Of a stretch of 64,000 nt of DNA, positions 35,736 through 49,000 are shown piece by piece. Within the stretch, counting starts at the first letter, position 1. Every line of letters starts with the position of its first letter. Both the position numbers and the translations under genes were made by a program. Source of the stretch: Physcomitrium patens. Taxonomy: Eukaryota > Streptophyta > Bryopsida > Funariales > Funariaceae. The DNA is taken from positions 7,541,399 through 7,605,398 of the forward strand of contig NC_037264.1 in assembly GCF_000002425.4 (NCBI RefSeq), in the 5' to 3' direction. The notes below the pieces were generated by a model. The model searched no databases, was not told the origin of the DNA, and saw only the letters and a program-made list of their open reading frames with translations.

Positions 35736-37930
35736 TAATTGCTCAAACACTATTTGCAAATGCCTAGCATGTTCTTGGAGGTTGCTTCTAAAGATAATAA
35801 CATTATTAATATAACATTTGCCAAATAATAAGCAGATTAAGATTTGGTCCATCACCCTTTAAAACTTAGCTGGTGTGTTCTTGAGACCAAATAAATGATA
35901 TTTCTAATAATAGAGTTAATCCTTGCCATTATGATTAACTCTGCAAAATGTTATCTTTATCTAATTATCTACCAAAAACTGCAACTAATAGTAACCTCAT
36001 TGCAAATTAAGAGTACTAATTATTCAAGAAAATTCTACTATATCAAATAATTTCTTTGGTGTAAACATTGGATACAAATATGACTTGGTCTTATAATTAA
36101 CTAAGGAATAATATCCATACATTCATTTTTCTCTCTAACTTCTAAATACATCCTTCTTAGAAGGCATAATTATAGCATAAGCATACATAGCATTAGATGA
36201 CTCAATTAAACTAGCGGCCAATAATTCTTAATATTAAGTCTCAACACCAAATTTCTACAATAGAATAAATTAATAAGGTTGTAAAAAGATTAGATGGCTA
36301 TTTTTTAAAATAAATATAGATTTTTTGCCCTTATATTTTTTTAGTTTGTTAAGACTAAAAACAAAATAATTGCAATATGAAAAAATATAAATATTTGTAT
36401 TTTTTGTACTTTGGCATCTATAAGCTGTAATTCCAATTCTAAAAGGCCAATCATCAAACTCTATATTCTCCTTTTCTATCATTAGATCCTTGTTGCATAC
36501 TAGCACAATCTCTAATTGCTAATCTATAATAGTAGTAACTTCAATGCATCCAACATTCTTACTTACAACTAATGAAGAGACTTCATCTCTATTATTTTTT
36601 TACTTAAATTGGCAATGTTTGGATGACACATAGTACCATGTATAAAGATCTATGATAATATCACTTGGACCTCTATTTTTCTAAAGTCTAAGCCAAAACA
36701 TCAAAAATACATTGAGTGCAAAGCTCTTCTATTACATATTGTTTTAAGCAAAAAAATAATATTGATTCCTCCGTCTCAATGAGTTGTAGTACTATTGCAA
36801 TCAACCCTTAAAATAAATGGATGATAATGATGATATTGTTGTATAATGAGACAAATGCCACAAACTCAAACCATAGTATTGAAATGGATTATTTGGCTTA
36901 ACAAGGAGTAGAATTAATCCTTAGTGAGGTCATGAATTATTGTAATGCTAATAATAAAGTCCATAATTTATTCTTGCTCATCAATAATATGCTCTTTATA
37001 GGTTTGGAAAGTAGCATTTTAAATCATACCTACATTGATGACCTACCATATGTCTTTATATATGTATTTACCATCCTTGCAAACCTTTGTTCAAATATTT
37101 TTTATAAGAAGTTACATTTAAAAAAAATACACCTTAGTGATATTAATTGATTAGATCAACTTCATCAAATCTGCAAAGAGATTAAAGTAAGAATTATTTA
37201 GCATGCAATCAACTTCAATACATGAATGACCTTAGAAAGACCACCTTCTAATAAGTAGGTCCATATAGCTTCACCTTCGCAAGACTTCATTACTAATGAG
37301 AGTAATATCTTATAAGAGTTTGCCAAAATAATTATGAATAACATAAAAAAAATACTAATTGTTCATAGTAAAGAACCAACAACCTTTGCAAGTGATATTT
37401 GATAATACGATTAAGTGCAAGTCTATTATCTAGTCTCTAAGTTGGCCACTAAATTGGTACCAATGCTTGCAAAGTGGTCCACAAGAGTAATTTGTTTATT
37501 TGACAAATGCCATTAAATAGGCTAAATAAAAGAAAAAAAATATAAATGTATTGATACATCTAAGAATCTCAACAATATAATAATATCTTGATACCAATGT
37601 AAAAGATCTAAATTAATATTCTAAAGAAGAAGCAAGTCCTCACAATGTTTTGAAGGTACTTTCAAATATGTTGTATCTAGTGGTTCAATAAAACTAGACA
37701 TAAATGAAATTGTTTCTTCTAATAGGATTGAACTACGTGGTAAATCCTATATCAAAGCATTGCAATCAAAGATAGTTTGTATTGCCAAAATTATAGCCAT
37801 AGTTGTAAACCTCATCTAAATAAGTTTTTTTTGCCATGACTTATAGATCACTATGGTCTAATCTATGCTTCCTTTTTTTAATTGTCTAAACCAAAATTCA
37901 AGAAGTAAAGTACTTATTCATCCACAAAAA
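35735..37930 (-). mobile_element. Ty3/Gypsy fossil (D), minus strand, 3'-truncated
   Basis: Reverse-transcriptase sequence is recognisable on the minus strand between about 35,735 and 36,100, and its wording is closest to element C at 61,600-62,000. A string on the minus strand at about 37,582-37,597 reads TGGTATCAAGATATT, as a primer-binding site of the usual plant type would, with probable LTR sequence to its right. RNase H, integrase and the 3' LTR are not seen. It is very degraded, with many breaks, and older than copy B by appearance. Confidence 0.6.
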
Positions 37931-37974
37931 TATTAAAATTTATGATTCTAATGCTACAAACATATATAATTACT

Positions 37975-38254
37975 TAGACACATGTCTTGCAAATTAGACA
38001 AGTGTTTGAAGTTCTATAGAACATCTTTACATTACTTATAGTTAAATATTATATATGAAGGCAAGAATAAAGGCTTCTTTGTTCTTGTCAATGTCTTTTT
38101 TGTCTTTAGTCTTATATCAAGAGCTACTAATTTTTTGTCTTTACTAATAGCTATTTTGGATTAATATTATACCATCTATAAGTAATTATGTATTCATTTG
38201 AGTAATATAAGAATATATTGACTCTTTGATTTTTTGTAAATTATGTTCTAGAAA
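37975..38254 (+). repeat. partial LTR of the B family
   Basis: The stretch from ACACATGTCTTGCAAATTAGAC through a TATA-like TATTATATATGAAGGCAAG to about 38,254 aligns with the second half of the LTRs at 54,205-54,747, 59,354-59,898 and 19,204-19,707. The first half is absent, so it is a truncated LTR fragment. Confidence 0.65.
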
Positions 38255-40285
38255 ACTAGTTACTATACATTAGAAAGTGATATTGAAATACAACAACCTA
38301 CACTTGATATAGATATCAACTATAATGACTACTTGATATAAGTGATTATCTTCTTTGTGCCTCCTTCTAAGGTGACAATAATAAGTAAAAAATGGTCGAG
38401 ATTAGTAATGTCTAAATCTACAACTTGTGGAATTTTTTTGTTAATTATCATTTGGTTGGGAATAAAAGTCTATCATTACTCATATTGGTGTTGTAAAGAT
38501 AGTATTGCTACCAATGTCATTGATAATTAATATGGTGTTAATATTCTTTAAATGTATCATATTTGGATATAAATTCTAATGTTTAGAAGCAATGTTAGAT
38601 AAATAAACCATATTTTTTTAAATCAAAGATTCATTGTCCAATAATATGATTGATAGCTATAGCACATCATCTTTTTTAAATACTATAGTAGCCTTAGTTG
38701 TAAGCTTAATTCTTAACTTTATTAAGTCTTCTTCTAAAAGCAAAGTAATCATTTTTTATTCCACATTCAAAGATAATAAAGATGCTTTATTTTCTACTAT
38801 TCTACTTTCTGAATAAAATACTCTTGTTGATTTGAAATCTAATTCTATATATTCTATACAAAAAAATATAAACAATTTTAATGCTTTATAAACCAAAGTT
38901 TGTAATGAATCTAAGGCACTAGTTTCTTTAAGTAGTGTTGAGGTCAAAATAACAAAGTAATTGAAATTAATGGCATTGGCAATACCAAAGAATAGAAGTA
39001 GCTTAGATTCATCAATCTAATTTTGTAATCTAGCATAATAAAGATTACTACTATTGTCAAGTACATTTATCAATAGCAATGCAATTTTTGCTACAATTTG
39101 GATATAAGTAGCAACCACCATAACTTCTCCAAATGCACCAAACATATATGCATCTATTGAAAAAGATGTTGAATTGTTCTATAGAAGTGGCTTTGCTTTT
39201 GCAACCTAGTCCAAAGATGCCATAGCATTATATCACTTTTTTAACTTTGCAATTTTGGCTTTTAAAGTCTTTTTCTTTTTCAAATAAAGTTTCTTCCTCA
39301 GAAATAGAATAATGCAATGATCTTCATTAAGTTTTCACTTATTATACTAAAAGTTCTTCAATTGCATTTGCTTTGGCTATTTTCATGCCTTAATCAATAC
39401 TACTTTAGGTTTTGATTTTATTATATTTTAATTCTTTTTCTTCTTTTTAGAATATTTAGAATTACTCTTAACATGGCCTATTTCATAATATGTCTAATTA
39501 TATAAGAACTTTTTAAGCTATGCCTTTATTATATTACTTAAAATAGTAGTTATTTTTTTATTCTTTAATGCTTCTATCATCTATAAGATTATGTTGGTAG
39601 CATTATATTAACAAAAGGCCTAAATTTACTTCTTAACTTAAGCAAATGCTTGCACTTTCATGGCTTTTTCATTTTAATTTAAGTATTAATTTTGAGTGAT
39701 TTAAGTGGAATATGAATTTGTAAAAGCATAACTATTGTAGAATAAAAAATGATTTAATATCAATTTTTAAAATGATAAATAACTTAAAAAAATAATTTTT
39801 CTACTTTTGAATCACTATAACTTTCAAAAATTAAAAGATAAAAATTCTTATCAAATAGGAAATAAACAACCATAGCACAAGTCAAGCATCTCTTATTCTA
39901 CTACAAAAGAATTAAAGAATGCAAGTATATATGGAAAATATTAAGCTATACTAAATGGCTAAACTATCATCTTAAAATAAAATTAACAACACCAAATTCT
40001 CTATAATACTTATAAAATCATGACATAATAAGAATGCCAAGTTAAGATTTTTTTATTTTTTTACTTTTTATTTTTTTTACATCCTTAATTCTTAGGTAGA
40101 TGAATACTTCTTACTATAAATAAGTAGTTATTTTGGTTTACTTTATGGATACATTCAAACTCACAAGACTATCTTACCATCCTCAAACAATGACCAAGTG
40201 AATGAACAATTAAATAGATAGACAAATAAATATATCTCCTTTGAAATTAATGCATACCAATTAACAAGTAGGCAAACACAAACCA
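38255..40285. other. AT-rich sequence, no recognised gene
   Basis: About 2 kb without a domain I can name. Short frames on both strands (for example 38,342-38,530 and 38,756-38,947) are low in complexity. It is probably decayed transposon sequence. Confidence 0.5.
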
Positions 40286-41558
40286 AGGCATGCGAGAGTG
40301 GAAATTACGGGGAGAAGACTCAGAACACTGCTGCCACCCAAGATGCTATGCTATATTATTTCCCATCCAGCAACGACCAAAAGCTGTGATTTTGGGTACC
40401 AATCTCTGGACCAAGAGCAGTATAAACATCCGTGTGACGAAACACATTCTGAGCTTGGTACCAAAACCTGCAACACCGGATCCCACATGAACACAAGCTC
40501 AACAGGTGCAGCTGATCTGAAAATCGCACTTCTCAATAATTCGACATTTCAGCTCTTAGGTATGACCTCAATACGTTCCAATTGCTATTTGAAAGAAGAA
40601 CAACTATACCTCGTTCATGTCGCTAAATCTCAACTTGAGAACCTTCAGTCGCACCTTGAAAGATCCTTGTGATTGGGACAACTAGTGGGAGAGATCGCAA
40701 CAAACCCATCTGGCATCACATTTGCTTCCCAATCTACTGGTCGACATCTAAAAATGGCACCTAATTCGAAGGTTTAGTGACCACTTACCTTGGGAGGATT
40801 CCCTTTCACCAGACCAAGTGTCTGCAAAGTAAGATTCGATAAAAGAGGGCCAATGCTGGCGTACTAATTCAACTTGCACAAAAATAATAATCCCGCAATG
40901 TTATTTGAGTTTGGTGCTCTCAAATGCTGTAATTATCACATTTCACGTAGCTTTTCCCAACCAATTGGGGCCAGTGGTTACCCACCCTCCAACCTGCACT
41001 TGTCAAGAGCAGAAAGCTAACATACTTTATCAATTGGGAACAAAAATTTTCATTCTTTAATGTCATCAATCCAATGCTCCCATCTTTCAATGTCAACTAG
41101 GATGATGACACTTAAAGGAGACTTGTGAGCATCCTTGAACACCTGCACAGCCATTGCAACCAACATCAGTCATGAAACCATACGGAGAAATGCACACAAC
41201 CCAGACGACACGAGACGTGAGTATTGCAGGTGCAGAAGCCACCAAATTTCTTTTCGATGCTAATGCCAAGATGTTCAGCAATGAGTATTTCCTTAAATCA
41301 ATACGCAATGTCCCTTTGTAATCGTAGCATCTTTCTTGGACTCATCCCAGCCGACCATGTCCTCTGAAGATATCTGATATACATACTTGTAGTGAAGTTA
41401 AATACCATTACAACCAGCACCAGCTTCAAGCAGGAAAACATTTTCACATTCTTGTGTCGCTGCATGTTCAACTTTTCAATATTAATGACGTATCGGTTTG
41501 CATAATCACAGAGGGTGCGACTACATTTTTCAGCAGGATAGAAAGGCATTGAACTTAC
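40286..41558 (-). other. gene-like composition next to the NSF relic, content not identified
   Basis: GC content and CpG use are like the gene islands. Frames of 60-125 residues exist on both strands but I cannot match them to the C-terminal part of NSF (D2 Walker B, arginine finger and C-terminal helices). It may be the decayed end of the relic or a second dead gene. A minus-strand phrase around 41,340-41,470 reads partly like a coding exon but I do not recognise it. Confidence 0.35.
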
Positions 41559-43094
41559 AATCTTTATGAATGGAAACCCACTTTCGATAGCGATGGTTGC
41601 AGCAAGTGCTGTTTTACCCCTGCACACACTCGGGCAAGGCCACCTCAGAACATCCTGCACGGATAGTATGCACACAAGTCTCCTTTAACATGTTAACCGA
41701 GAAGGAATACACTAAAAATCCTCCCAACTCCACTACGCATGCCTTACAACAACCATTTGAATCTTCAAACTAGTACCAAACAGAATGAATGATACAAAAA
41801 GTAAGCAGAAAAACAAGAATTAGACAACCACGGCATAATGAACATGCAACTCGGGTATCTGATAATCACATGTAAAAACAGGGTACCTTCAAGAAAGAAC
41901 CAGTACATCTTCAGCGTATTCATGCCTGCACCCAATGCAGGCTCCACTTCATCAACACCCTTCAAAAAGACTTCCCGTTTTACTTTTGTATTATCCTCGT
42001 CCATTGCTTTTGAAAGATCGGCTAAATCCACTTCCCTCACAAGAAAACACGAAGTCAAGAGCAGGAGGTATGATGTAACATTGAAAAAATATGCAGTGCA
42101 CATTCTCACTACAGTATGTGTTCGTACAATCAAAGACCTCATCAAAAGCCCAGATCCTGACTGAACTACTAGCACTATACCCCATAATATTCCATCGGTC
42201 GAAAGCCACGCTAATGAGGTTTGTTTCAATCACTTCACAATTTCAGGATGCAGTTCAATGAGCGCCGAACGACATATTCCATGAACAAACTGTGAGCTTC
42301 TAAGATCAATTTCAACAAGCCTTACATCTCATCTCCAAAATTTAAGACCCCACCTGTTGCAAAGTCAAAAAAGGTGTCCGCACGTCATCCAAAGCACATG
42401 ACAAAGTCAACAAACAACCTAAAATTTGCGTGCAAGACGAGAAAACTAGCTCTCTTCGTGAATGGTAAACATTCAATCACCTGTTTAGAGCAAAAGAGCT
42501 TGCACTCTTCAATACACCTTCCTATTCTGCTACGCTGAAGTTCTTGGTCCGACACGCTGAACCAATAAACGCAGTCAGCTGATCAGCTACAACGAGAATG
42601 CACCATGCACAAGACAAACTCTACTTACGTGAATAGCCATCAATGCTTGCGACCTCCAAAACAGCGAGCAGCATTACACCAATGACCACAACCTGGCTTG
42701 AACTCCCGGAAACTACAAGATCACCAAGTTCTTCAAGACCCACATCGACACCCAGAAAAGAGTTTTTCTTCATCTGGTAAGAGTGGATGCTTAAAATCTG
42801 AACGCGACCGATCTCGTCTGGCAACCCGATTCCAACTTGAACCTCCATGCGTCCTGGCCTGCATAAATCTGGAAGATCAGACTAACATGGCCATCTATGA
42901 GCTTTGTTAACCCCACATATTTGCCTGTTACAACTCAAATCAAGTTGAAAACAGCTAGTACGTCTCCCAATAACATAGCTCAAGGATTGATAGCTTGTAA
43001 CACGACCGCTTTACCGGAGTAACGCTTCATCAACTAGGTCCTTCCTGCTTGGCATACTGATCAGCAATATGTTAAGAGCCACATCACCATCAAT
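41559..43094 (-). pseudogene. NSF: 5'-truncated relic of NSF (N-ethylmaleimide-sensitive factor, AAA ATPase)
   Basis: Four exon-like blocks keep NSF order on the minus strand. 43,094-43,015 is the end of D1, with the NILLISMPSRKDLVDEALLR phrase. 42,858-42,629 continues it with GRMEVQVGIGLPDE. 42,035-41,887 is the D1-D2 linker, with DEDNTKVKREVFL. 41,619-41,559 is the D2 Walker A region, GKTALAATIAIESGFPFIKI. Most have GT-AG edges; between the first two, CTCCG/GT joins AG/GCCAGGA in phase. NSF disassembles SNARE complexes in the secretory pathway. The N domain, the D1 Walker A and B motifs and most of D2 are absent, the second block diverges sharply after ELGDLV, and the sequence right of 43,310 is AT-rich repeat. 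I therefore call it a decayed partial copy of a host gene. An unusual spliced fragment gene is possible but unlikely. Confidence 0.75.
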
Positions 43095-43339
43095 CTGACA
43101 CCATGCCAAGACGTTGGAATAAAATCTGAACTCCTGTGTAAACTACCTCCGTTCAAGCACCGTATGTCAACATCATTGTTCCAAGAAACGCACAAGTTTT
43201 TTTGTGCGGAAAGCGCCCCCATACTACAGACACTCATATCAGCTCGAATTATACATATCAGAGTAGTAACTAGAAGCCAGGAAGTCAACACTCTCAAGGG
43301 GAGGAACCTGAGATATAGTTAGTAGAGATATATAGCTTA

Positions 43340-43362
43340 AATATATATATATATATATATAT
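43340..43362. repeat. (AT)n microsatellite at the NSF relic boundary
   Basis: An uninterrupted AT dinucleotide run where gene-like sequence gives way to AT-rich spacer. Confidence 0.95.
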
Positions 43363-43648
43363 TAAAAAATCTAAGGTTGCAAAAATAATTAAATATTTAA
43401 AAATGATAAGACATTAGTTATTAAATAATAATCTTCGGGAACAAAATGGGATCAAACTTTGGTAAATATAATAGAAGATGATTATACATTCTACATGCAA
43501 GTATTTGTCTTCTATAGTTGGAGAGGTTTGTTGCCAGTTGGAAATGCACTTCTTATATTTATTTTTATTGATTTTTATGACCTATTTTTTAAAATGTTAT
43601 TAAATTACAATTAACAATTTTCTTTCCATTCAAATCATGTTATTGATA

Positions 43649-43651
<3 letters not shown>

Positions 43652-43682
<31 letters not shown>
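43652..43682 (+). repeat. poly-T tract (about 31 bases)
   Basis: An uninterrupted run of T. Confidence 0.95.
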
Positions 43683-43686
<4 letters not shown>

Positions 43687-44113
43687 GTGTGGGCCTTTTT
43701 GCACAACACTTTGTACAAGCAAGTGACTAAGTTTAATATGACAACTCTTTATAATTTGTATGCAGAAGAATTAAAGAAAAGATATTTAAAGGTATAATGC
43801 TCCAATCATAAATAAAGTTTTAGAAATTACTGTTGATAGAGACATTGGATCTAAAATAAGAAATATCATTATCCTTACCATTGACAGCCTTTTTGCTAGA
43901 ATCATTAAAACGTACAGTGTGTACGTTCTTCTAATGTATCTTATTATGTTTCTATGTAAATAAATATGATTAAAATCTAAATATATTCTATATGGGAATT
44001 GAAATCATGGAAGCAAATGATGTCTACAATGAAGAATGAGATAGTGATTACCAATCTAAAAAGAAATGGCAAGTGAGTGTAATGGATTATACAGCACATT
44101 ACTTATATTTTTG

Positions 44114-44141
44114 TCTATATATATATATATATATATATATT
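44114..44141. repeat. (AT)n microsatellite
   Basis: About 14 AT units. Confidence 0.95.
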
Positions 44142-44640
44142 TGTGGTATTATTTGAGATTTGTTAATTGTGCTTCAATCAGTTCATTCAAGTAATTAAGA
44201 ATAATATTGTATGAAATGAAATTTTGTATGTTAATTTTACTCAATATTCAACATTAATTGTAAGAAAAATACATACTGTTTTATTCTTTTGTTTTCTTCC
44301 AAGCAGTTTGAACAACAAAATGTTTTAAATTTAAATTGTTTTTTAAGAATTAGTTAGACTTGTCCAGTTCTATTCCAAACTGTGGGTAGAATTAACCTTG
44401 TATGTTTTAATCATTTAAATGAATACATTTTAAAATCTAAAACATAACTAAAAAAGTCTAATCTAAGTCAATAAAAATCTTTATGTAAAAATCTATAAAT
44501 CAATGTATCCAAATTCTTCACTTATTATACTATGTATGAGAAAGATAGTATTGTATTTATAATGAATAGTTTCCAAGTTTCAAAAGATTGTATTATTTTT
44601 GTAAGATGTAAATGAATGACTTTTTGAGATTTTTTTTAAA

Positions 44641-44665
44641 ATATATATATATATATATATATATA
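44641..44665. repeat. (AT)n microsatellite
   Basis: About 12 AT units. Confidence 0.95.
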
Positions 44666-45059
44666 CAGAAATAGGAATAAATGTGAAAGGATTTCTGTCT
44701 AGCTGAAACAACATTGAGTGATACATACAAGTATTCTTCATAGTATGTGTGTGATGGCCTCACCGATGAACACTCCAATCAAATAATATGCATTACAATC
44801 CCCTATATTTCCTTCTTTACAGAATCAATTTTTATTCTTAATTTCATCACCCAACCAAAATAAAAGCTGTCAAAATTATCTATTTTTTCAATACAAATAC
44901 GGATGAGCACATAGATGGATGAAGGGGCCAATTCACAAGTTGTATCATCAAATGGTGATTACTGATTTTAATCTGTTCCTCTCAAAACGTCTATTTTGAC
45001 GTTATCAAACTTTATCATGAACAAATAAGGGTATATAAATAAATAAATAAACAAATAAA

Positions 45060-46022
45060 AAAGGGTAAATTTCTAAGACACGGTCATGGGTATCTCCGCT
45101 GCGGCTGGATGCGACGAAACCCAAATAAAATACAAAGCCCACTCGCAGGGGTGTTCCCGACGGCGGGGGAACATGCCGTGGGGAACGGTTCCCAACCGGC
45201 GCCTCGGACGGGGCTCCCCGCGGTGTTTCGGAGGGCGGAGGTCTCGATGTCGAGGAATTGGATTGAAGGATTGAAGGATTTGAACGGATTGTTTCTGTCT
45301 ATGTAGTACTTGCTTGCTTCTTGAATGCGATCTTCGTGATCCTGCGTGGCAGCCCCTTTCGCTGGCTCCAGATGCGTGACGCGACGCCGCAGTCCCTACC
45401 CAGTCAGTCAGCTCGGATGAATTGAAGGGGCCATGAGGCTCCTCTCCTGTCTCGAAAGATCCGTTACAGAGTGCCGTTGCATGTCTCCGTTCACGTTGCG
45501 ATTGAGAGCTCCGTTGTCGTCGAACTAACTGTTCGTCTCTCTCTTCCTTCCTTCCTCGCCAGAGCGTGTGTTGACAGACGCTATTTTATTAACCTGTGGT
45601 GCGCTCTCTCGCTGACCGCAATGCTTATGGGTATTCGTTGTGTGGAGTTTTGAGGGAACGACTCAGCGACGTCGTTGGTGCATTTTGTGGGACGGGAAGA
45701 GGTTTTCGTTGACAGTTTCTGCACACAGCGGGTGGATGTAGGATATTTCACGAAATTTTAAAGTGGGTTTTTCAGAAGTACCGTGATTTATATGTGTCGA
45801 AGATTCTCAAGGTCGGCTTAAATGTGTGGGTTCAAAAAAGAGTAATGTAGATTCCTGATGTAGCCGTGTAAATGAAATGGATCCCAAGGGTTGAGCATTT
45901 TGAAGGAGACTTTGACGAATATTGAGTGCACAGAAGAACAGCTGCACTTGAAGTCCAGCTGTAAGATGTGCGAGAAAAAGTAATGCACGGAAATACATGT
46001 GCAGCAGAACCCACATTGAACA
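45060..46022 (+). promoter_or_regulatory. GEN1-like upstream region with a GC-rich, palindrome-containing block
   Basis: The block 45,090-45,260 is the most GC- and CpG-rich stretch in the window. It contains inverted repeats TGTTCCC/GGGAACA (45,152-45,158 and 45,167-45,173) and GGGAACGGTTCCC (45,181-45,193). The remaining sequence to the start codon has moderate GC and no recognised coding domain, so it is probably promoter and 5' leader. Small frames here (45,086-45,306) are by-products of the composition. Confidence 0.5.
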
Positions 46023-49000
46023 ATGGGAGTGAGGGGAGGATTTTGGGATGAGCTCCGGGTTGTTTCAAAGAGGAAATCGCTCGACTGGTTGCATGGGAAA
46101 CGGCTTGCTGTAGACCTATCGTATTGGGTAGTCCAGCAGCAAACAGCTGTGGGTGGCCTCGTCCGAAAGCCTCACCTTCGTATCCTCCTCTTTCGTGTTG
46201 TGAACCTCATTTCTCGAGTAATCGCCAACACCATCACCTTTCATTTTTTCAGTGTGACGAAGGTCATCTACTATAAATGGATGATGCGCCTGGTTGCATA
46301 AGAAGTTCAATGCTGTTGCAAAGCGAAGATAATCATCGCATGCCATGTAGCAATTGATGGCAACTAAGTCACGTTTTCTTATTGAGCTGCAGGCAGGGGT
46401 TCTACCAGTGTTTGTTGTCGATGGCACTTTTCCTCCAGAGAAGCTTGCTGTGCGCATGGAGAGGTTGACCCTTATGTCAACTTCAAACATTCTGCCGAAT
46501 CCACAGGAATTTGTGACAGGAGAATCTAACATCGCATGCAATAATGGCTTTCAACGAAGAATTGACGAATGTGTGGTGAGTGGTGCTCGAACCAAACTAT
46601 GATTCAATTAGCTCTGCATATTAACAAAGAATTATTCCCCATTAATCTCTCCTGTGCACTGTTTACATCTTACAATGCTGCTTTTGGTTGGCCAGGAGCT
46701 TTTAGAACTGCTGGGAATGCCGGTACTGCACGCAGCCTGGGAGGCAGAGGGATTATGTGCTGAACTTGATCGCGATGGTTTGGTGGATGCTTGCGTAACT
46801 GCTGATAGCGACGCCTTTTTGCATGGAGCGAGATGCGTCATTAAAGTGTTGCAAATGGATTCGAAGGTTCGAATCTCTTCCTTTTCTTTGTTCCTGATTT
46901 GCCCCACGGACACGCAAGTCCATTCTTAAAGTGAAGGCTGAAGGAATACTTTTTTTCTTAAACTCTTGTTTGAAATTTAAAAAATGTTAGCTTCATTATG
47001 CGGGTACTCGTGATCGGGGTTTTTCTTTGCCCTCGCAACCTTGCAGAAAGCTAGCTAGCTATATAGTTCAGTCAAACGTGCAGGTTAGCTGAAGAATGTG
47101 GGTATGTCGGTTTCATGTTTGGAGTTCTAACAGTTTTTGGCACGCATTGTTAGGTTCCAATTATAGAGACATATGATGCTGAAGATATCAAGACCATTCT
47201 TGGTCTTGACAGGGAGCATATGATTGCATTAGCTCTATTAATGGGCTGTGATTACAACAAGAAGGGAGTTGTGGGGATTGGATGCAATCGAGCTATACGA
47301 CTTGTTCGCTCCGTTTCCAGTAATAAGGTTTTTGATAGGTGAACAAATGACCAGAGTTTCACTGTGGATGTTGTCTTATCGTAGATCATATTGTCTTTTG
47401 TTTCTTCTTCTGTTAATGTGCCTTGTGTTTTTAAGTTTAATGCTAACTTCATCTTACTCTCTCCATTTTCCAAATATGCAGCAAGTCGTACTGATGTTTG
47501 TGATTGGATAGTTTTTTTACTGTTGCTAAGCGTAGCGATGTGCTTTTTGAAGGATCAGTCTGTGTGGCCATGGGTGTCAATGAATTGCTTCTGCTTATGG
47601 GCGTATTACGTGTCTTTCATGCAACAATTTGTAATTTTCAGTTGAATTGGAGAAATTTCGTTGGACTTCAATCAGTTCTTCATATTGATCTTCAGACATT
47701 AGTTTTGGTCTGCAGGATGTAATAGAAAAAAACATAACCTGCTAATTTTTCTGAAGTCCGATGCACCCGTCCATGCCAGATTGAAAGAATGGGGTGGAGG
47801 GGAACACACACCAGATTGTCTTCTGGATTTTGAAGACGACAATAGTGAGGCGAATGGGGATCAAAATGATGAAGGCAAAAGTTCTTGCAGAAAACCTGAT
47901 TCCGTTAACACCTCAATGTCAACGAAGAAAAGTCTACGTCATTGTGGTAATTGTGGGCACCTAGGTACCAGGCGAGAGCATATTGTAGCTGGCTGTACAT
48001 TTTGCAAGGGCGTTGCTGATAGAACGGAGGCTACAGAGTGGGGTTGTTTGCAAAAAGAAAAGGGCTTCCAATGCGCATGTGAGGCTTGTGTAAAAGTACG
48101 TCGCAGCCTCTAGCATTCATCCTTGGATTCAGAGTTCATGAGGATTTTGCTGCCAGTTAGGGTTGGGTTTGGGTTTTGTGTGGTTTTAATCGGTTTTAAT
48201 TTTGTACGCTTGTTATTCATTATGTTACTCATTACATGTATGTAGCAATTTTGTAGTCAGCAAGACCATGATTTGAGCGGAAGTCTAATGCAGAAAAAAA
48301 AGTCGAAAAAAAGTACACGACAGAAAAACTGGTGGGTTAAGTGTTGCGATAAGATGGCAAAGAGTGATGGGTTTCCTAACGAGGACATCATTAATATTTT
48401 CTTGCGGCCTGGTTGTAGTAATTTCGCAGGTACATATTACTTCACTCCTTGATTTTGGTTTCTTCGAATCACCTCTGTAATTGGAATTCGAGTGTTTTCA
48501 AGATCTTTTGAGAGGAATGTAGTCTCCATATCATTTTATTTTTTATTTTTTATTATTTATTATTTTTTGTAATCCTGAGGTTGAATGATAAAACGGGAGT
48601 ACAAATAAATATTGTAGGAGAAGGTTCACCCTCATCTTTGATTAAGTGGCGCATCCCAAAGATGGAGCTTCTGGAAGACTTCTTGCATATAAATTTGCAC
48701 TGGGACACCTCATTTGTGCGCCAGCGCATGCTCCCACTCCTCTCCACCATTTGTCTCAAAGGATTGGCAGCAAGAAATCAGAGCGAGGCCAAGATGTGGA
48801 ATGACTATCCGTTTGAAAACACCATCCTTGGGCGATTCATTCCTCACTCCATTAAACGCATTAAAGTGGAAAAATCCAGAGAGTTTTACTTGTTACAATG
48901 GACAAGTTTGGCGAGCTCAACAGGGTGCAACTGGCTTGGCAACCAGACCAAGAACAGCTCCCAGGAGCAGACGTCAGTTTCCTTGGGGAACTTGACAGAT

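Larger units (their letters stand above)
43100..45060. other. spacer: short gene-like part, then AT-rich DNA with microsatellites
   Basis: 43,100-43,310 has gene-like composition but no NSF exon that I can see. From 43,330 the sequence is AT-rich, with (TA)n runs at 43,340-43,362, 44,114-44,141 and 44,641-44,665 and a poly-T tract at 43,652-43,682. No gene is recognised. Confidence 0.6.

Noticed and set aside
41559-43094. RAD51/XRCC-type recombinase as the identity of the minus-strand locus
   Set aside because: The Walker-type string first suggested it, but GKTALAATIAIESGFPFIKI and the D1/linker phrases match NSF.
45086-45306. Arg/Gly-rich small frames in the GC-rich block
   Set aside because: They are caused by base composition, with no conserved motif, and differ in each frame.
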